Shown here one piece after another: positions 46,342-55,471 of a stretch of DNA of 64,000 nucleotides. Made by a program: the position numbers and the translations under genes. Each line of letters starts with the position of its first letter. Within the stretch, counting starts at the first letter, position 1. The notes below the pieces were generated by a model. It was given only the letters and a program-made list of their open reading frames with translations. It searched no databases and had not been told where the DNA came from. This DNA is from Kaistia granuli DSM 23481 (GTDB taxonomy: Bacteria > Pseudomonadota > Alphaproteobacteria > Rhizobiales > Kaistiaceae): positions 248,001 to 312,000 of the forward strand of contig NZ_AQYH01000004.1 in NCBI RefSeq assembly GCF_000380505.1, in the 5' to 3' direction.

Positions 46342-47154
46342 ATGCCACTGAAGCCGATCGTCTACCACATTCCGGTCTGCCCCTTCTCGCAGCGGATCGA
46401 GATCCTGCTGCAGTTGAAGGGCCATGCCGACGCCGTCGAGTTCCGCGTCGTCGACATCACCCGGCCGCGCGATGCCAAGCTGCTTCGCAAGACGCGCGGC
46501 ACCACCGCGTTGCCGGTGCTGGAAACGGAGGACGGCCGCATCCTGAAGGAGAGCCTCGTCATCCTGCAATATCTCGACGAGACGGTGGCCGGCGGCTTGA
46601 AGCGGCGCGCCGATCCGTTCGAGCACGCCGTCGAGAGGATGCTGATCGCCAAGGAAGGCCCCTTCACTGCGGCGGGCTACACCTTCGTGATGAACCAGGA
46701 CCGCGCGGCGCGCCGGTCGCATGAGGAGAAATTGCTGAAGCTGTTCGCCCAGCTCGACGATTTCCTGCGCGAGCACAGCCCCGGGGGCGAGTTCCTGTTT
46801 GCCGAATTCGGCCTCGCGGAAGCGGTGTTCACGCCGATCTTCATGCGGTTCTGGTTCCTCGACTATTACGAGGGCTTCGAGCTGCCGGCCGAGCCGGAAT
46901 TCGACAGGGTCCGGCGGTGGCGCGCGGCCTGCCTCGACCATCCCGCCGCCCGCCAGACCTCGCGCGAAGAGATCGTGAAGCTCTATTACGATTACGCTTT
47001 CGGAGCCGGCAATGGCAGCCTGCTGCCGGGGCGGACGAAGTCGAGCTTCGTCTTCGAACCGGATTTCAAAACGCGTCCGTGGCCGCCGGCCGAGAAATAC
47101 GGCCCGCCGGCGAGCGACGCGGCGCTGGGACTGGCGGCCGGATCGGGCGCCTAG
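46342..47154 (+). CDS. Glutathione S-transferase-family protein
   Basis: A 270-residue protein with a thioredoxin-fold N-terminal domain bearing CPFSQR (Cys13), a glutaredoxin-like active site, then the GST substrate-binding motif ALPVLETEDGRILKESLVIL, and an all-helical C-terminal domain. The Cys makes it likely an Omega- or Beta-like thiol transferase rather than a Tyr/Ser type. GGGGAG precedes the ATG at 46342. Its TAG stop shares CTAG with the convergent gene at 47151. Confidence 0.87.
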   Translation: MPLKPIVYHIPVCPFSQRIEILLQLKGHADAVEFRVVDITRPRDAKLLRKTRGTTALPVLETEDGRILKESLVILQYLDETVAGGLKRRADPFEHAVERMLIAKEGPFTAAGYTFVMNQDRAARRSHEEKLLKLFAQLDDFLREHSPGGEFLFAEFGLAEAVFTPIFMRFWFLDYYEGFELPAEPEFDRVRRWRAACLDHPAARQTSREEIVKLYYDYAFGAGNGSLLPGRTKSSFVFEPDFKTRPWPPAEKYGPPASDAALGLAAGSGA

Positions 47155-47831
47155 GTCCCTGGCCGGACCGCGATCCAGATGACATGCTTGGCGCCGCTGC
47201 GGCCGCGATGGGCCTTGACCTTCGCTTCCTCGACGGTGAAGCCGGCCTTGCGCAGGCGCTGGGTGAAGGCGGCGTTCGGGCCGGACGACCAGACGGCGAG
47301 GACACCGCCGGGACGCAGCGCCGCATAGGCGGCGCCGAGCCCCTGCATCGTGTAGAGCCCGTCATTCGACTCGCGCGTCAGCCCCTCCGGGCCGTTGTCG
47401 ACATCGAGCAGGATGGCGTCGAAACCCTTACGGCCAGCGCGAATAAGCGCGCCGACATCGCCGACATGGATGGCCACGCGAGGGTCGTCCAGGCAAGCGC
47501 CGAACACCTCGGCCATCGGTCCGCGCGCCCAGGCCACCACGGCCGGGACGAGCTCCGCCACGGTGATCGCGGCGTCCGGACCGAATTCGACCAGCGCGGC
47601 GCGCAGCGTGAAGCCCATGCCGAGGCCGCCGATCAGGACCTGCGGCTTGGCCCGGCCGGCGATCTTCGCGGCGGAAAGCGAGGCGAGCGCCTCTTCCGAT
47701 CCGCTCAAACGGCTGTTCATCAGCTCGTTCGAGCCGATCATGATGGAGAATTCGGCGCCGCGCCGCATCAGCCGCAATTCGCCGCCGCCATCGGGGATTT
47801 CTGCCGTGTCGAGCCGGACCCAGGGTATCAA
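47151..47831 (-). CDS. Spermidine synthase-like methyltransferase-fold protein
   Basis: A 226-residue protein of the spermidine/spermine synthase fold. The nucleotide-binding stretch is VLIGGLGMGFTLRAALVEF, followed by AVTVAELVPAVVAWARGP-like sequence with the ribose-binding Glu, then FDAILLDVDNGPEGLTRES and LRPGGVLAVWSSGPN. It lacks the N-terminal beta domain of true SpeE, so aminopropyl transfer is uncertain. It could be a methyltransferase. Confidence 0.78.
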   Translation of the reverse strand: MIPWVRLDTAEIPDGGGELRLMRRGAEFSIMIGSNELMNSRLSGSEEALASLSAAKIAGRAKPQVLIGGLGMGFTLRAALVEFGPDAAITVAELVPAVVAWARGPMAEVFGACLDDPRVAIHVGDVGALIRAGRKGFDAILLDVDNGPEGLTRESNDGLYTMQGLGAAYAALRPGGVLAVWSSGPNAAFTQRLRKAGFTVEEAKVKAHRGRSGAKHVIWIAVRPGT

Positions 47832-47910
47832 GCGCTCGTTCTTCCGTTGCTGGTGTCAAAGTCGCCGGCACCATACACGCCTCGGTCCCGAGGGGGCAGG
47901 GCCGCTGGGA

Positions 47911-48303
47911 TCAGGGATAGAGGTCCTTGGCCGCCCACTCGGCATGCGGCACCCGCCGCTTGACCTCGACCGTGAGCTCGGTCGTGCGCATGTGGTCGGG
48001 CGTGACGGTGCAGCTGTAGGAGAATTCGTACCACTCGCCCTTGCGACGGAACGCGCCGCCATCGCCTTGGGCGGTGTCGCCCTCGATATGGGCGCGGTGC
48101 AGGGCGTCGATGAAGGCCCGCTCGGTGATGCCATCCTTGCGGCTCGACGTTTCGTCCATCACCGCGAGGTCGCAGACCTGGACGAGGCGCGTCTGCGGAT
48201 CCAGCCGCTTCAGGCTGGGATCCACGCCGGAGTCCGCTGCGATCGCGGCGGCTGGAAGCGTCGAGATCAGAGCGGACAGGATGAGGCCGTCGAGGCGCAT
48301 CAT
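47911..48303 (-). CDS. DUF930 family exported protein
   Basis: A 130-residue exported protein with a signal peptide ending AAAIAA. The mature part has the DUF930 pattern SLKRLDPQTRLVQVCDLAVM followed by CTVTPDHMRTTELTVEV. The family is confined largely to Hyphomicrobiales and has no known function. Two cysteines (VCDL and SCTV) could pair. Confidence 0.85.
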   Translation of the reverse strand: MMRLDGLILSALISTLPAAAIAADSGVDPSLKRLDPQTRLVQVCDLAVMDETSSRKDGITERAFIDALHRAHIEGDTAQGDGGAFRRKGEWYEFSYSCTVTPDHMRTTELTVEVKRRVPHAEWAAKDLYP

Positions 48304-48463
48304 GACTTCCTTTCAGTCGGATTGTCGGCTGGGATCAGCGGACCGGCGGGTTCGCGGCGGCGACGGGTCCGGTGTCCGGCCATCTGGCTCCCGGCGCGAT
48401 GCGCCCGGGGCCGGCGGGGAGGAGCGGGGTGGTCTGGGTTCCTTCAGGCAATGGCGGGGAAAG

Positions 48464-49180
48464 CTAGTCGCCGGCGAGACGGCGGCCGGCGATGGCGTGG
48501 ACGGCGTCGCCCAGCATCCAGGCGTGGAAGGCATGGCCATCGAATAGCGGACGGAAGGCGGTGTCGAGGACGTTGAGGCCGCCGGCCAGCGCGCCGAAGG
48601 CCGGCATGACGAGGCGGTTGCCGTCGGCGGCGAAGCAGCGTCGACGGATCGAGCGGCCCCGGCCGACGAGCCGGGCGGCGGGGTGGAGATGGCCGGCGAT
48701 CTCGCCCGGCCGGGCGCCGGCGAGCGGTTCGTGGCGGAAGACCAGCGGGCCGACGGAGAGTTCACTGGTCGCCCAGCCGCCGAGCTCGCGCGGCGGCTCC
48801 GGATCGTGGTTGCCGGCGATCCAGATCCATTCGGCCGAGGCGGTCAGGCTCCGCAGCGTGGCGCGGTCGGCCTCGTTGAGGCGCTGGTCGCCGCTCGGAT
48901 CGTGAAAGCTGTCGCCGAGCGCGATGATGCGGGCAGGCTTCACCCGGGCGATGACGGCGGCGAGGCGCTTCAGCGTCGCCATCGTGTCGTAGGGCGGCAG
49001 CATCTGGCCGCGCCGGGCGAAGGACGAACCTTTTTCGAGATGCAGGTCGGCGACGACGAGCGTGCGCTCGTCCGGCCACCAGAGCGCGCCCTCGACCAGC
49101 GGGATCAGCGGCACGGAGGCGACCGAAAGACCGGCTGCCGCCGCTTCCGTCGTGTCCAGGGCCGTCGCTGTCCGCTGCAT
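48464..49180 (-). CDS. pdeM: Ligase-associated DNA damage response endonuclease PdeM
   Basis: A 238-residue calcineurin-like metallophosphoesterase. It shows the five-motif fold: VADLHLEKGSSFARRG (Asp45, His47), ALGDSFHD, IAGNHD, the FRHEPL region and GHLHPAA. These are manganese/iron ligands. PdeM is one of four proteins of the bacterial ligase-associated DNA-damage-response set, whose other members lie at 51212, 54449 and 56726. Here it is separated from the helicase gene by a three-gene sigma-factor operon on the other strand. Confidence 0.9.
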   Translation of the reverse strand: MQRTATALDTTEAAAAGLSVASVPLIPLVEGALWWPDERTLVVADLHLEKGSSFARRGQMLPPYDTMATLKRLAAVIARVKPARIIALGDSFHDPSGDQRLNEADRATLRSLTASAEWIWIAGNHDPEPPRELGGWATSELSVGPLVFRHEPLAGARPGEIAGHLHPAARLVGRGRSIRRRCFAADGNRLVMPAFGALAGGLNVLDTAFRPLFDGHAFHAWMLGDAVHAIAGRRLAGD

Positions 49181-49391
49181 GTCGATCCGGTATCCGCTCG
49201 TATCGGGGCCAAGGAATTGAATCGCGCGACCATTCTAGCATCCGTCGCGCTTCGACGTCCTACGCCCGGCGAAAGCGCGATACAATGCCTCGGGTCCTGC
49301 CAAGCGCCCGGGAACCTCTGGCGCGCGCCCGCATCCAATGAGCGCCGGTCGATCGCGCTTCGCGGTCGGGGGCGGACCCAGGAGGCAGGAA

Positions 49392-50099
49392 ATGGCCAGC
49401 CAGGAACTCGCGCGCATCGAACTCGGGGAGGCCGACCTGATCCTTCGGGCGCTCCGGCATGACGAAGGCGCGATCCGCGCCATCATCCGCCAGAACAACC
49501 GGCGCCTGTTCCGGCTGGCGCGCGGCATGACCGGCAGCGACGACGAGGCCGAGGATATCGTGCAGGCCGCCTATGTCCGCGCCTTCACCCGCCTCGCAAG
49601 CTTCCGCCGCGAGTCGAGCCTCGCCACCTGGCTGTCGCGCATCGTCATCAACGAGGCGCTCGGCCGCATCCGCCGCGACCATCCGACCGTCGAGCTGACG
49701 CCGGTGGTCGAGGCGGAAGCCGGGCAGGCCGACATCATCCCGTTCCCGCTGGCTGCGGCCAACCCCGACCCGGAGAGGAGCATGGCACAGCGTGAAATCC
49801 GCCAGCTGGTCGAGGCCGCGATCGACGCGCTGCCCGAGCCGTTCCGCATCGTCCTCGTCGCCCGCCTCGTCGAGGATCTCTCGGTCGAGGAGACGGCGTC
49901 GCTGTTCGACTTGCGCCCCGAGACGGTGAAGACCCGCCTGTTCCGGGCGCGCAAGCTGCTGCGGCAGGCGCTGGAAGCCAAGGTCGGCGACGTGCTGGGC
50001 GACGCGTTCCCCTTCGGCGGCGCGCGCTGCGAGCGGATGGCCGATCGCGTCGTGGCGATCCTGGCAGCGCGGGAACCTTCGTCAGGCAGCGACATCTAA
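49392..50099 (+). CDS. ECF-type RNA polymerase sigma factor
   Basis: A 235-residue sigma-70-family factor. Region 2 is IIRQNNRRLFRLARGMTG with EDIVQAAYVRAFTRLASF and SLATWLSRIVINEALGRIRR. Region 4 is LPEPFRIVLVARLVEDLSVE with LFDLRPETVKTRLFRARKLL. AGGAGG lies upstream of the ATG. No zinc-binding anti-sigma gene follows; the next genes are a DUF4142 protein (48 bases on) and a cupredoxin, all in one likely operon. Confidence 0.92.
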   Translation: MASQELARIELGEADLILRALRHDEGAIRAIIRQNNRRLFRLARGMTGSDDEAEDIVQAAYVRAFTRLASFRRESSLATWLSRIVINEALGRIRRDHPTVELTPVVEAEAGQADIIPFPLAAANPDPERSMAQREIRQLVEAAIDALPEPFRIVLVARLVEDLSVEETASLFDLRPETVKTRLFRARKLLRQALEAKVGDVLGDAFPFGGARCERMADRVVAILAAREPSSGSDI

Positions 50100-50147
50100 C
50101 GTGATGTCGCGGGCCCGCAGGGCCGCCGCATCGACAAGGAGACGAGC

Positions 50148-50678
50148 ATGAACGCGCTGAACAGACTGGGCATCGCCCTCGCCGGGCTGATGCTGACGAC
50201 GACGCTCGGCCTCGCCGCCGAGAATGCCAAGCCGACCGATCCGCAGATCGCCCACATCGCCTATACCGCCGACAACATCGACATCAAGGCAGCCGAACTG
50301 GCCGTGAAGACGTCGAAGAACAAGGCGGTGCAGGACTTCGCCAAGGACATGATCCGCGACCACGAGGCGGTCAACAAGCAGGCGCTCGCCCTCGTGGCCA
50401 AGCTCAAGGTCAAGCCGGAGGACAACGCCACCAGCCAGGCGCTGGTCAAGCAGGCTGACGCCACGCAGGCGCATCTTGCAACGCTCAAGGGCGCCGCCTT
50501 CGACAAGGCCTATGTCGACAACGAAGTGGCCTATCACCACGCCGTCAACACGGCGCTGGAGACGACGCTGATCCCGGCGGCGCAGAACGCCGAGCTGAAA
50601 GAGCTGCTGTCGACGGGCCTGCAGATCTTCAAGGGCCATGAGGACCACGCCCGCATGGTCGCCGGAGAGCTGAAGTGA
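50148..50678 (+). CDS. DUF4142 exported helical-bundle protein
   Basis: A 176-residue exported protein with a signal peptide ending GLAA. DUF4142 proteins form ferritin-like four-helix bundles of unknown role. The family pattern appears in QIAHIAYTADNIDIKAAELA, KAVQDFAKDMIRDHEAVNKQ and AFDKAYVDNEVAYHHAVN. Three His/Glu-containing helices suggest metal contact (inference). Its stop overlaps the cupredoxin start by 4 bases. Confidence 0.9.
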   Translation: MNALNRLGIALAGLMLTTTLGLAAENAKPTDPQIAHIAYTADNIDIKAAELAVKTSKNKAVQDFAKDMIRDHEAVNKQALALVAKLKVKPEDNATSQALVKQADATQAHLATLKGAAFDKAYVDNEVAYHHAVNTALETTLIPAAQNAELKELLSTGLQIFKGHEDHARMVAGELK

Positions 50679-51007
50679 CGGGCGGCCGGGGCCGCCGGCG
50701 GGCGTGCGTCGTGTTGGCGCTCGCCGGCGTGTTTCTTCTGCCGGACTTGGCGGCGGCGGAAACGATCACCGTCCAGGTGACCAAGCTTGCCTTTGTCCCG
50801 GCCGCCATCACGGCGAAGGTGGGCGACACGGTCGAATGGGTGAACAAGGACTTCGTCGCCCATACGGCGACGGCGACCGACAAGGGCTTCGATGTCAAGC
50901 TTCCGGCCGGCAAGACCGGCAGCGTGACCGTGACCAAGGCCGGCACGATCCCCTATTTCTGCCGGTTCCACCCGATGATGAAGGGCGCGATCGAGGTCAA
51001 GGAGTAG
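50675..51007 (+). CDS. Cupredoxin (amicyanin/pseudoazurin-like)
   Basis: A 110-residue periplasmic blue-copper-type protein with a signal peptide ending LAAAE. Copper ligands follow the family spacing: His63 (VAHTATA), Cys96 and His99 (YFCRFHP) and Met102. It should carry electrons or bind copper in the periplasm. The GTG start overlaps the DUF4142 stop, so production is coupled, and the sigma factor gene upstream probably controls both. Confidence 0.92.
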   Translation: MTGGRGRRRACVVLALAGVFLLPDLAAAETITVQVTKLAFVPAAITAKVGDTVEWVNKDFVAHTATATDKGFDVKLPAGKTGSVTVTKAGTIPYFCRFHPMMKGAIEVKE

Positions 51008-51040
51008 GGGGCGCGAGCCACCCTCCCAGTCATCCATCTC

Positions 51041-51149
51041 CGCCGTCATCCCCGCGACGGCGGGGATCCATGCAGCCGAAGCGTTGGTGGTACGAGCCTC
51101 CCCAACACCCGGCTGCATGGATCCCGGGTCAGGCCCGGGATGACGGCGA
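51041..51149. repeat. Interspersed palindromic repeat element, complete copy
   Basis: A 109-base element with perfect 12-base terminal inverted repeats CGCCGTCATCCC and GGGATGACGGCG. Inner matching arms GGATCCATGCAGCCG and CGGCTGCATGGATCC are also inverted. Each half is itself a hairpin, so the RNA folds into a cruciform-like structure. It lies between convergent cupredoxin and helicase genes and may help end transcription. Relatives are at 13719-13824 and 4772-4803. Confidence 0.9.
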
Positions 51150-51211
51150 GGTGGGGGACGGCGGAGCCAAAAGCCGAAGGGCTGGGCAGGGGCCTCTGGC
51201 CTTGCGCCCGC

Positions 51212-53764
51212 TCATTCCACCGCCGACGTCCCCACCGCTTCGCCCATCGCCTCGCGAACGAGGTCGTCAGCGTTTTCGCGCAGGATTTCCTCGTTCGCCT
51301 GGCCGCCGACCGGCTCCTTGCCGATATCGAGCATGACCGGAACGGCGAGCGGCGAGATGCGGTCGAGCGGCTGGTGCCGGATATGGTCCTTCACCCGCGC
51401 CAGCATGTCGGAGAGGCGGCCGACGTCGAGCAGCCCGGTCGCCGCGTCCGCCCAGGTCGCCTGCAGCAGGATGTGGTCCGGTTCGTGGGAGCGCAGCACG
51501 TCGTAGATCAAATCGGTCGAGATCGTGACCTGCCGGCCGGTCTTCTCCTTGCCGGGATGGCGGCGCTCGATCAGACCGGAGATCAGCGCGCAGCTGCGGA
51601 AGGTGCGCTTCAGAAGATGGCTCTCCGCCAGCCAGGCGTCGAGATCGTCGCCCAGCATGTCCTGGTCGAACAGGTCGCCGACCGAGGGCTTCTTCTTCGC
51701 GAAGGCGGCGCCCATGTCGCCGAGGCCCCAGACGGCGAGCGCATAATCCGAGGCGACGAAGCCCATTGGCTTCAACCGCGCCCTCTCGAGCCGCCGGGTC
51801 AGCAGCATGCCGAGCGTCTGGTGCGCCAGCCGCCCCTCGAACGGATAGGCGACCATGTAGAAGCGGTCACCGCGCGGAAACGTCTCGACCAGCAGCTCGT
51901 CGCGCGCCGGCAGGACGGAGGCCCATTTCTGCAGCGCGAGCCAGTCGGAGACCTGATGCGGCAACCGGCTCCACGCGCGCTCGTCGGCAATCAGCCCGCG
52001 CACGCCGTCGGCGAGATAGGTCGAGAGCGGGAACTTGCCGCCGAAATAGGACGGCACCTTGGGCGCCTCGTTGACGGTCCGGCTGACGATCGCCTCATTG
52101 TCGCGGATGCCTTCGAGGCGGAGCACGAGGCCGGCGAACAGGAAGGTGTCGCCGGGCACCAGCGTCTCGAGGAAATATTCCTCAACCTCGCCGAGAACGC
52201 GCCCGCCCATGCCGAGGGGCCCGCCGCGCTTGCGCGAGGCGAGCCGCACCTTCAGCATCGGATCGGCAACGATGGTGCCGACATTCAGCCGGTATTGCTG
52301 CGCGACCGACGGATGGCTGATGCGCCAAAGGCCGTCGACGCCACGCCGTATCTTGGCGAAGCGTTCATAGCTCTTCAGCGCATAGCCCCCGGTGGCGACG
52401 AAATCGACGACGCGGTCGAAATTTTCACGCGATAGCGATGTGTAGGGCGCGGCCGAACAGACCTCGTCATGCAGGGTGTCGGCGGAAAACGGCGCGGCGC
52501 AGGCCATGCCCAGCACATGCTGCGCCAGCACGTCGAGCGAGCCGGCCTTCGGGCGCGGCGTATCCTGCGCGCCGATCGTGCTCGCCTCCAGCGCCACGGT
52601 GCATTCCATCACCTCGAAGCGGTTGGCCGGCACCAGCAGGGCGCGCGATGGCTCGTCCATGCGGTGATTGGCGCGGCCGATCCGCTGCGCCAGCCGGCTG
52701 GCGCCCTTCGGCGCGCCGACATTGACGACGAGGTCGACATTGCCCCAATCGATGCCGAGGTCCAGCGTCGAGGTGCAGACGACGCAACGCAGGCTGCCGG
52801 CCGCCATGGCACTTTCGACCTTGCGGCGTTGGCCGGCATCGAGCGAACCGTGATGCAGCGCGATCGGCAGGACGTCGTCATTGACCTGCCAGAGCTCCTG
52901 GAACACGCGCTCGGCCTGGCTTCGCGTGTTGACGAAAACAAGCACCATGCCGTTCGCCTGGATTGCGGCGTAGATCTCGCCGATCGCATGCACGGCCGAA
53001 TGCCCGGCCCAGGGTAGGCGCTCCTCGGTGTCGAGGATGGTGATCTCCGGCTTGGCGCCGCCGGCGACGGTGACGAGATCGGACAGGTTGGCTGGTTCGC
53101 CTTGTGTCTGCGGCATTAGCCAGGCGCGCAGATCGTCCGGCTCGGAGACGGTGGCCGACAGGCCAACGGCGCGAAGGTCCGGCGCGAGTTTTCGCAGCCG
53201 CGCGAGGCCGAGCGACAAGAGATCGCCGCGCTTGGCCGTCACGAGCGCGTGCAACTCGTCGAAGATCACGGTCTTCAGGTCCCCGAAAAAGCGGCCGGCG
53301 TCGGGATGTGAGAGCAGCAGCGCCACTTGCTCGGGCGTCGTCAGCAGGATCTCCGGCGGCTTCAGCTTCTGGCGCTGGCGCTTGTGCGCCGGCGTGTCTC
53401 CGGTGCGCGTCTCGATCGCGATGTCGAGGCCGATCTCGGCCACCGGCATCTCCAGATTGCGGGCGATGTCGACGGCGAGCGCCTTCAGCGGCGAGATGTA
53501 GAGCGTATGCGGCCCGCGCCCGGCCTTGCCGGCGGGAGGGCGGGTGGCGAGATCGACGAGGGTGGGCAGGAAACCGGCCAGCGTCTTGCCGGCGCCGGTC
53601 GGTGCGATCAGCAGGGCGGAGCGGTTCTCAGCCGCCTTTTCCAGGAGCGCGAGCTGATGCGGCCGCGGCGCCCAGCCGCGACGGGCGAACCAGTCGGCGA
53701 ATGCGTCGGGCAGGCTCGCGACAAGGCTTCCAGGGTCGGCTTGGGGGCGAAACTGGTGTGTCAC
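51212..53764 (-). CDS. Ligase-associated DNA damage response helicase (Lhr type)
   Basis: An 850-residue DEXH-box helicase of the Lhr family. Walker A is APTGAGKT (Lys60) and the DEXH box is VIFDELHALV. Further motifs include VGLSATVSEP and QRIGRANHRMD. The C-terminal Lhr extension follows from about residue 440. It belongs to the ligase-associated repair set. A GTG start at 53764 is the first reasonable start; no strong ribosome site is seen. It ends next to the repeat at 51041-51149. Confidence 0.93.
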   Translation of the reverse strand: MTHQFRPQADPGSLVASLPDAFADWFARRGWAPRPHQLALLEKAAENRSALLIAPTGAGKTLAGFLPTLVDLATRPPAGKAGRGPHTLYISPLKALAVDIARNLEMPVAEIGLDIAIETRTGDTPAHKRQRQKLKPPEILLTTPEQVALLLSHPDAGRFFGDLKTVIFDELHALVTAKRGDLLSLGLARLRKLAPDLRAVGLSATVSEPDDLRAWLMPQTQGEPANLSDLVTVAGGAKPEITILDTEERLPWAGHSAVHAIGEIYAAIQANGMVLVFVNTRSQAERVFQELWQVNDDVLPIALHHGSLDAGQRRKVESAMAAGSLRCVVCTSTLDLGIDWGNVDLVVNVGAPKGASRLAQRIGRANHRMDEPSRALLVPANRFEVMECTVALEASTIGAQDTPRPKAGSLDVLAQHVLGMACAAPFSADTLHDEVCSAAPYTSLSRENFDRVVDFVATGGYALKSYERFAKIRRGVDGLWRISHPSVAQQYRLNVGTIVADPMLKVRLASRKRGGPLGMGGRVLGEVEEYFLETLVPGDTFLFAGLVLRLEGIRDNEAIVSRTVNEAPKVPSYFGGKFPLSTYLADGVRGLIADERAWSRLPHQVSDWLALQKWASVLPARDELLVETFPRGDRFYMVAYPFEGRLAHQTLGMLLTRRLERARLKPMGFVASDYALAVWGLGDMGAAFAKKKPSVGDLFDQDMLGDDLDAWLAESHLLKRTFRSCALISGLIERRHPGKEKTGRQVTISTDLIYDVLRSHEPDHILLQATWADAATGLLDVGRLSDMLARVKDHIRHQPLDRISPLAVPVMLDIGKEPVGGQANEEILRENADDLVREAMGEAVGTSAVE

Positions 53765-53845
53765 ATCCGAGAGGTAGCGCGCGGGATCGTCGTCGCCAAG
53801 GGAAATTGGAACAAAACGGGACCGCGGTTAAGCCCGGCAGGGCCA

Positions 53846-54325
53846 TCAGGCCCGTTCGAACCGCATCACCCAGTTCTTTTCCCAATTGTCGCCGCCATCG
53901 GCCGAGAACCATTGTTCCCAGACCGGCCGCTCTCCGGCGATCCAGTCGAAGCGCACGCGCACCGGAACCCCGCCCTCCCTATCGTCGCCGAAGAACTGGC
54001 CATGCCCGTTCCGGAACTGGCCGATGGTCGGCGGGAAAAGCCGGAAGCTCTTGGTGTCCGACCAGTAGATCGACCAGAGGCCGGAAACGGGATCGAAAAG
54101 GCGCAGCGTCATGCCGGTGAAGCCGCGCGCCGGGACGAACATCGTGTCCAGATTGCCGCCATGCTCGTCCGCATGCCTCCCCTCGGGGATCGGCATCACC
54201 TTCTCCACGCGGGAGGTCGCCGGGAAAGTTTCCCACTCCGTCGAGCCGACGAGGCGGTGCTTCAAGAATTCGTTGGTGATGCTCCACTCGCCGATCAGGA
54301 AGTCGAAGTCGCTGAAATCACTCAT
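53846..54325 (-). CDS. Small beta-barrel protein (DUF1579-like)
   Basis: A 159-residue cytosolic protein, probably a lipocalin-like barrel. It starts DFDFLIGEWSITNEFLKHRL, a pattern seen in DUF1579 and related heme- or ligand-binding barrels, and has strand-rich sequence such as TLRLFDPVSGLWSIYWSD and WEQWFSADGGDNWEKNWVM. It lies between the helicase and exonuclease genes but on the helicase strand. Any role in the repair set is unproven. Confidence 0.7.
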   Translation of the reverse strand: MSDFSDFDFLIGEWSITNEFLKHRLVGSTEWETFPATSRVEKVMPIPEGRHADEHGGNLDTMFVPARGFTGMTLRLFDPVSGLWSIYWSDTKSFRLFPPTIGQFRNGHGQFFGDDREGGVPVRVRFDWIAGERPVWEQWFSADGGDNWEKNWVMRFERA

Positions 54326-54413
54326 CTGCCCCTCCGCGCCATCTGTGGATCATGACGTTGTCCCAGCGAAAAGGGAACGGCAAGGAATCCTCGCGCGGAT
54401 CTCGCAGGTTCCC

Positions 54414-54442
54414 CTTTCATCCGGGTAGAGACCACCTAGATT
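54414..54442 (+). promoter_or_regulatory. Near-leaderless promoter of the exonuclease gene
   Basis: CTTTC at 54414 and TAGATT at 54437-54442 are 23 bases apart start to start. TAGATT ends 6 bases before the ATG, so transcription would begin at or next to the start codon. The stretch CCTAGATTG then GCCATG is nearly the same as upstream of the ligase gene at 56714. Confidence 0.55.
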
Positions 54443-54448
54443 GGAGCC

Positions 54449-55471
54449 ATGCGCCCATCCGACCTGCTGTCCCCCGTTCCGGAAGGCCTCTATTGCCCGC
54501 TCGGCGGCTTCCATATCGATCCCGTGCGGCCGGTGGCGCGGGCGCTGATCACGCATGGCCACTCCGACCATGCCCGGCCCGGCCATGGCGCGGTGATGGC
54601 GACGCGCGAGACGCTCAAGATCATGGCCGAGCGCTATGGGCCCGATTTCGCCGGCAGCGAGACAGTGGCTCGTTTCGGCGAGGTCGTGACGATCGGCGAC
54701 GTTACGGTGCGGTTTCATCCGGCCGGCCATGTGCTGGGCTCGGCGCAGATCGCCGTCGAGGCGAAGGGAATGCGCATCGTCGCGTCCGGCGACTACAAGC
54801 GCCGGCGCGACCCGACCTGCGCACCGTTCGAGCCGGTGAAGTGCGACGTCTTCATCACCGAGGCGACCTTCGGCCTGCCTGTGTTCCGCCATCCCGATGA
54901 TGGCCACGAGATCGGCAAGCTGCTCGCCTCGCTCGCCGCCTTCCCGGAGCGGGCGCATCTCGTCGGCGCCTATGCGCTCGGCAAGGCGCAGCGGGTGATC
55001 AAGCGGCTGCGCGAGGAAGGCTACGACCGCACGATCTACATCCACGGCGCGCTGGAGCGGCTCTGCCGGCTCTATCAGGAAGAGGGCATCGACCTTGGCC
55101 CGCTGGAGGCGGCGACCGTCGAGGCCGGCCGCAAATCCGCCGGCAACACGGATTTCGCCGGCGCGATCGTCGTCGGGCCGCCCTCCGCCTTCGCCGATCG
55201 CTGGGCGCGGCGGTTTCCCGATCCCGTCTCCTGCTTCGCGTCCGGCTGGATGTCGATCCGTCAGCGCGCCAAGCAGCGCGGCGTCGAGCTGCCGCTGATC
55301 ATTTCCGATCATTGCGACTGGGCCGAGCTGACCCAGACGATTGCCGAGATTGCTCCCGCCGAGGTCTGGGTCACGCATGGCCGCGAGGAGGCGCTGGTTC
55401 GCTGGTGCGAGCTGGCGGGGATCCGCGCTCGGCCGCTGCACATGGTCGGCTACGAGGACGAGGCGGAGTAG
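54449..55471 (+). CDS. Ligase-associated DNA exonuclease (metallo-beta-lactamase fold)
   Basis: A 340-residue protein of the Artemis/SNM1-like metallo-beta-lactamase group found with bacterial repair ligases. The metal-binding motif is HGHSDHARPGHG (His36, His38, Asp40, His41), and later SGDYKRRRDPT and a C-terminal TLVGAYALGKAQRV-like region with VWVTHGREEALV. It processes DNA ends for the ligase. A TAGATT element lies just before the ATG. It overlaps the convergent ribN gene by 22 bases. Confidence 0.9.
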   Translation: MRPSDLLSPVPEGLYCPLGGFHIDPVRPVARALITHGHSDHARPGHGAVMATRETLKIMAERYGPDFAGSETVARFGEVVTIGDVTVRFHPAGHVLGSAQIAVEAKGMRIVASGDYKRRRDPTCAPFEPVKCDVFITEATFGLPVFRHPDDGHEIGKLLASLAAFPERAHLVGAYALGKAQRVIKRLREEGYDRTIYIHGALERLCRLYQEEGIDLGPLEAATVEAGRKSAGNTDFAGAIVVGPPSAFADRWARRFPDPVSCFASGWMSIRQRAKQRGVELPLIISDHCDWAELTQTIAEIAPAEVWVTHGREEALVRWCELAGIRARPLHMVGYEDEAE

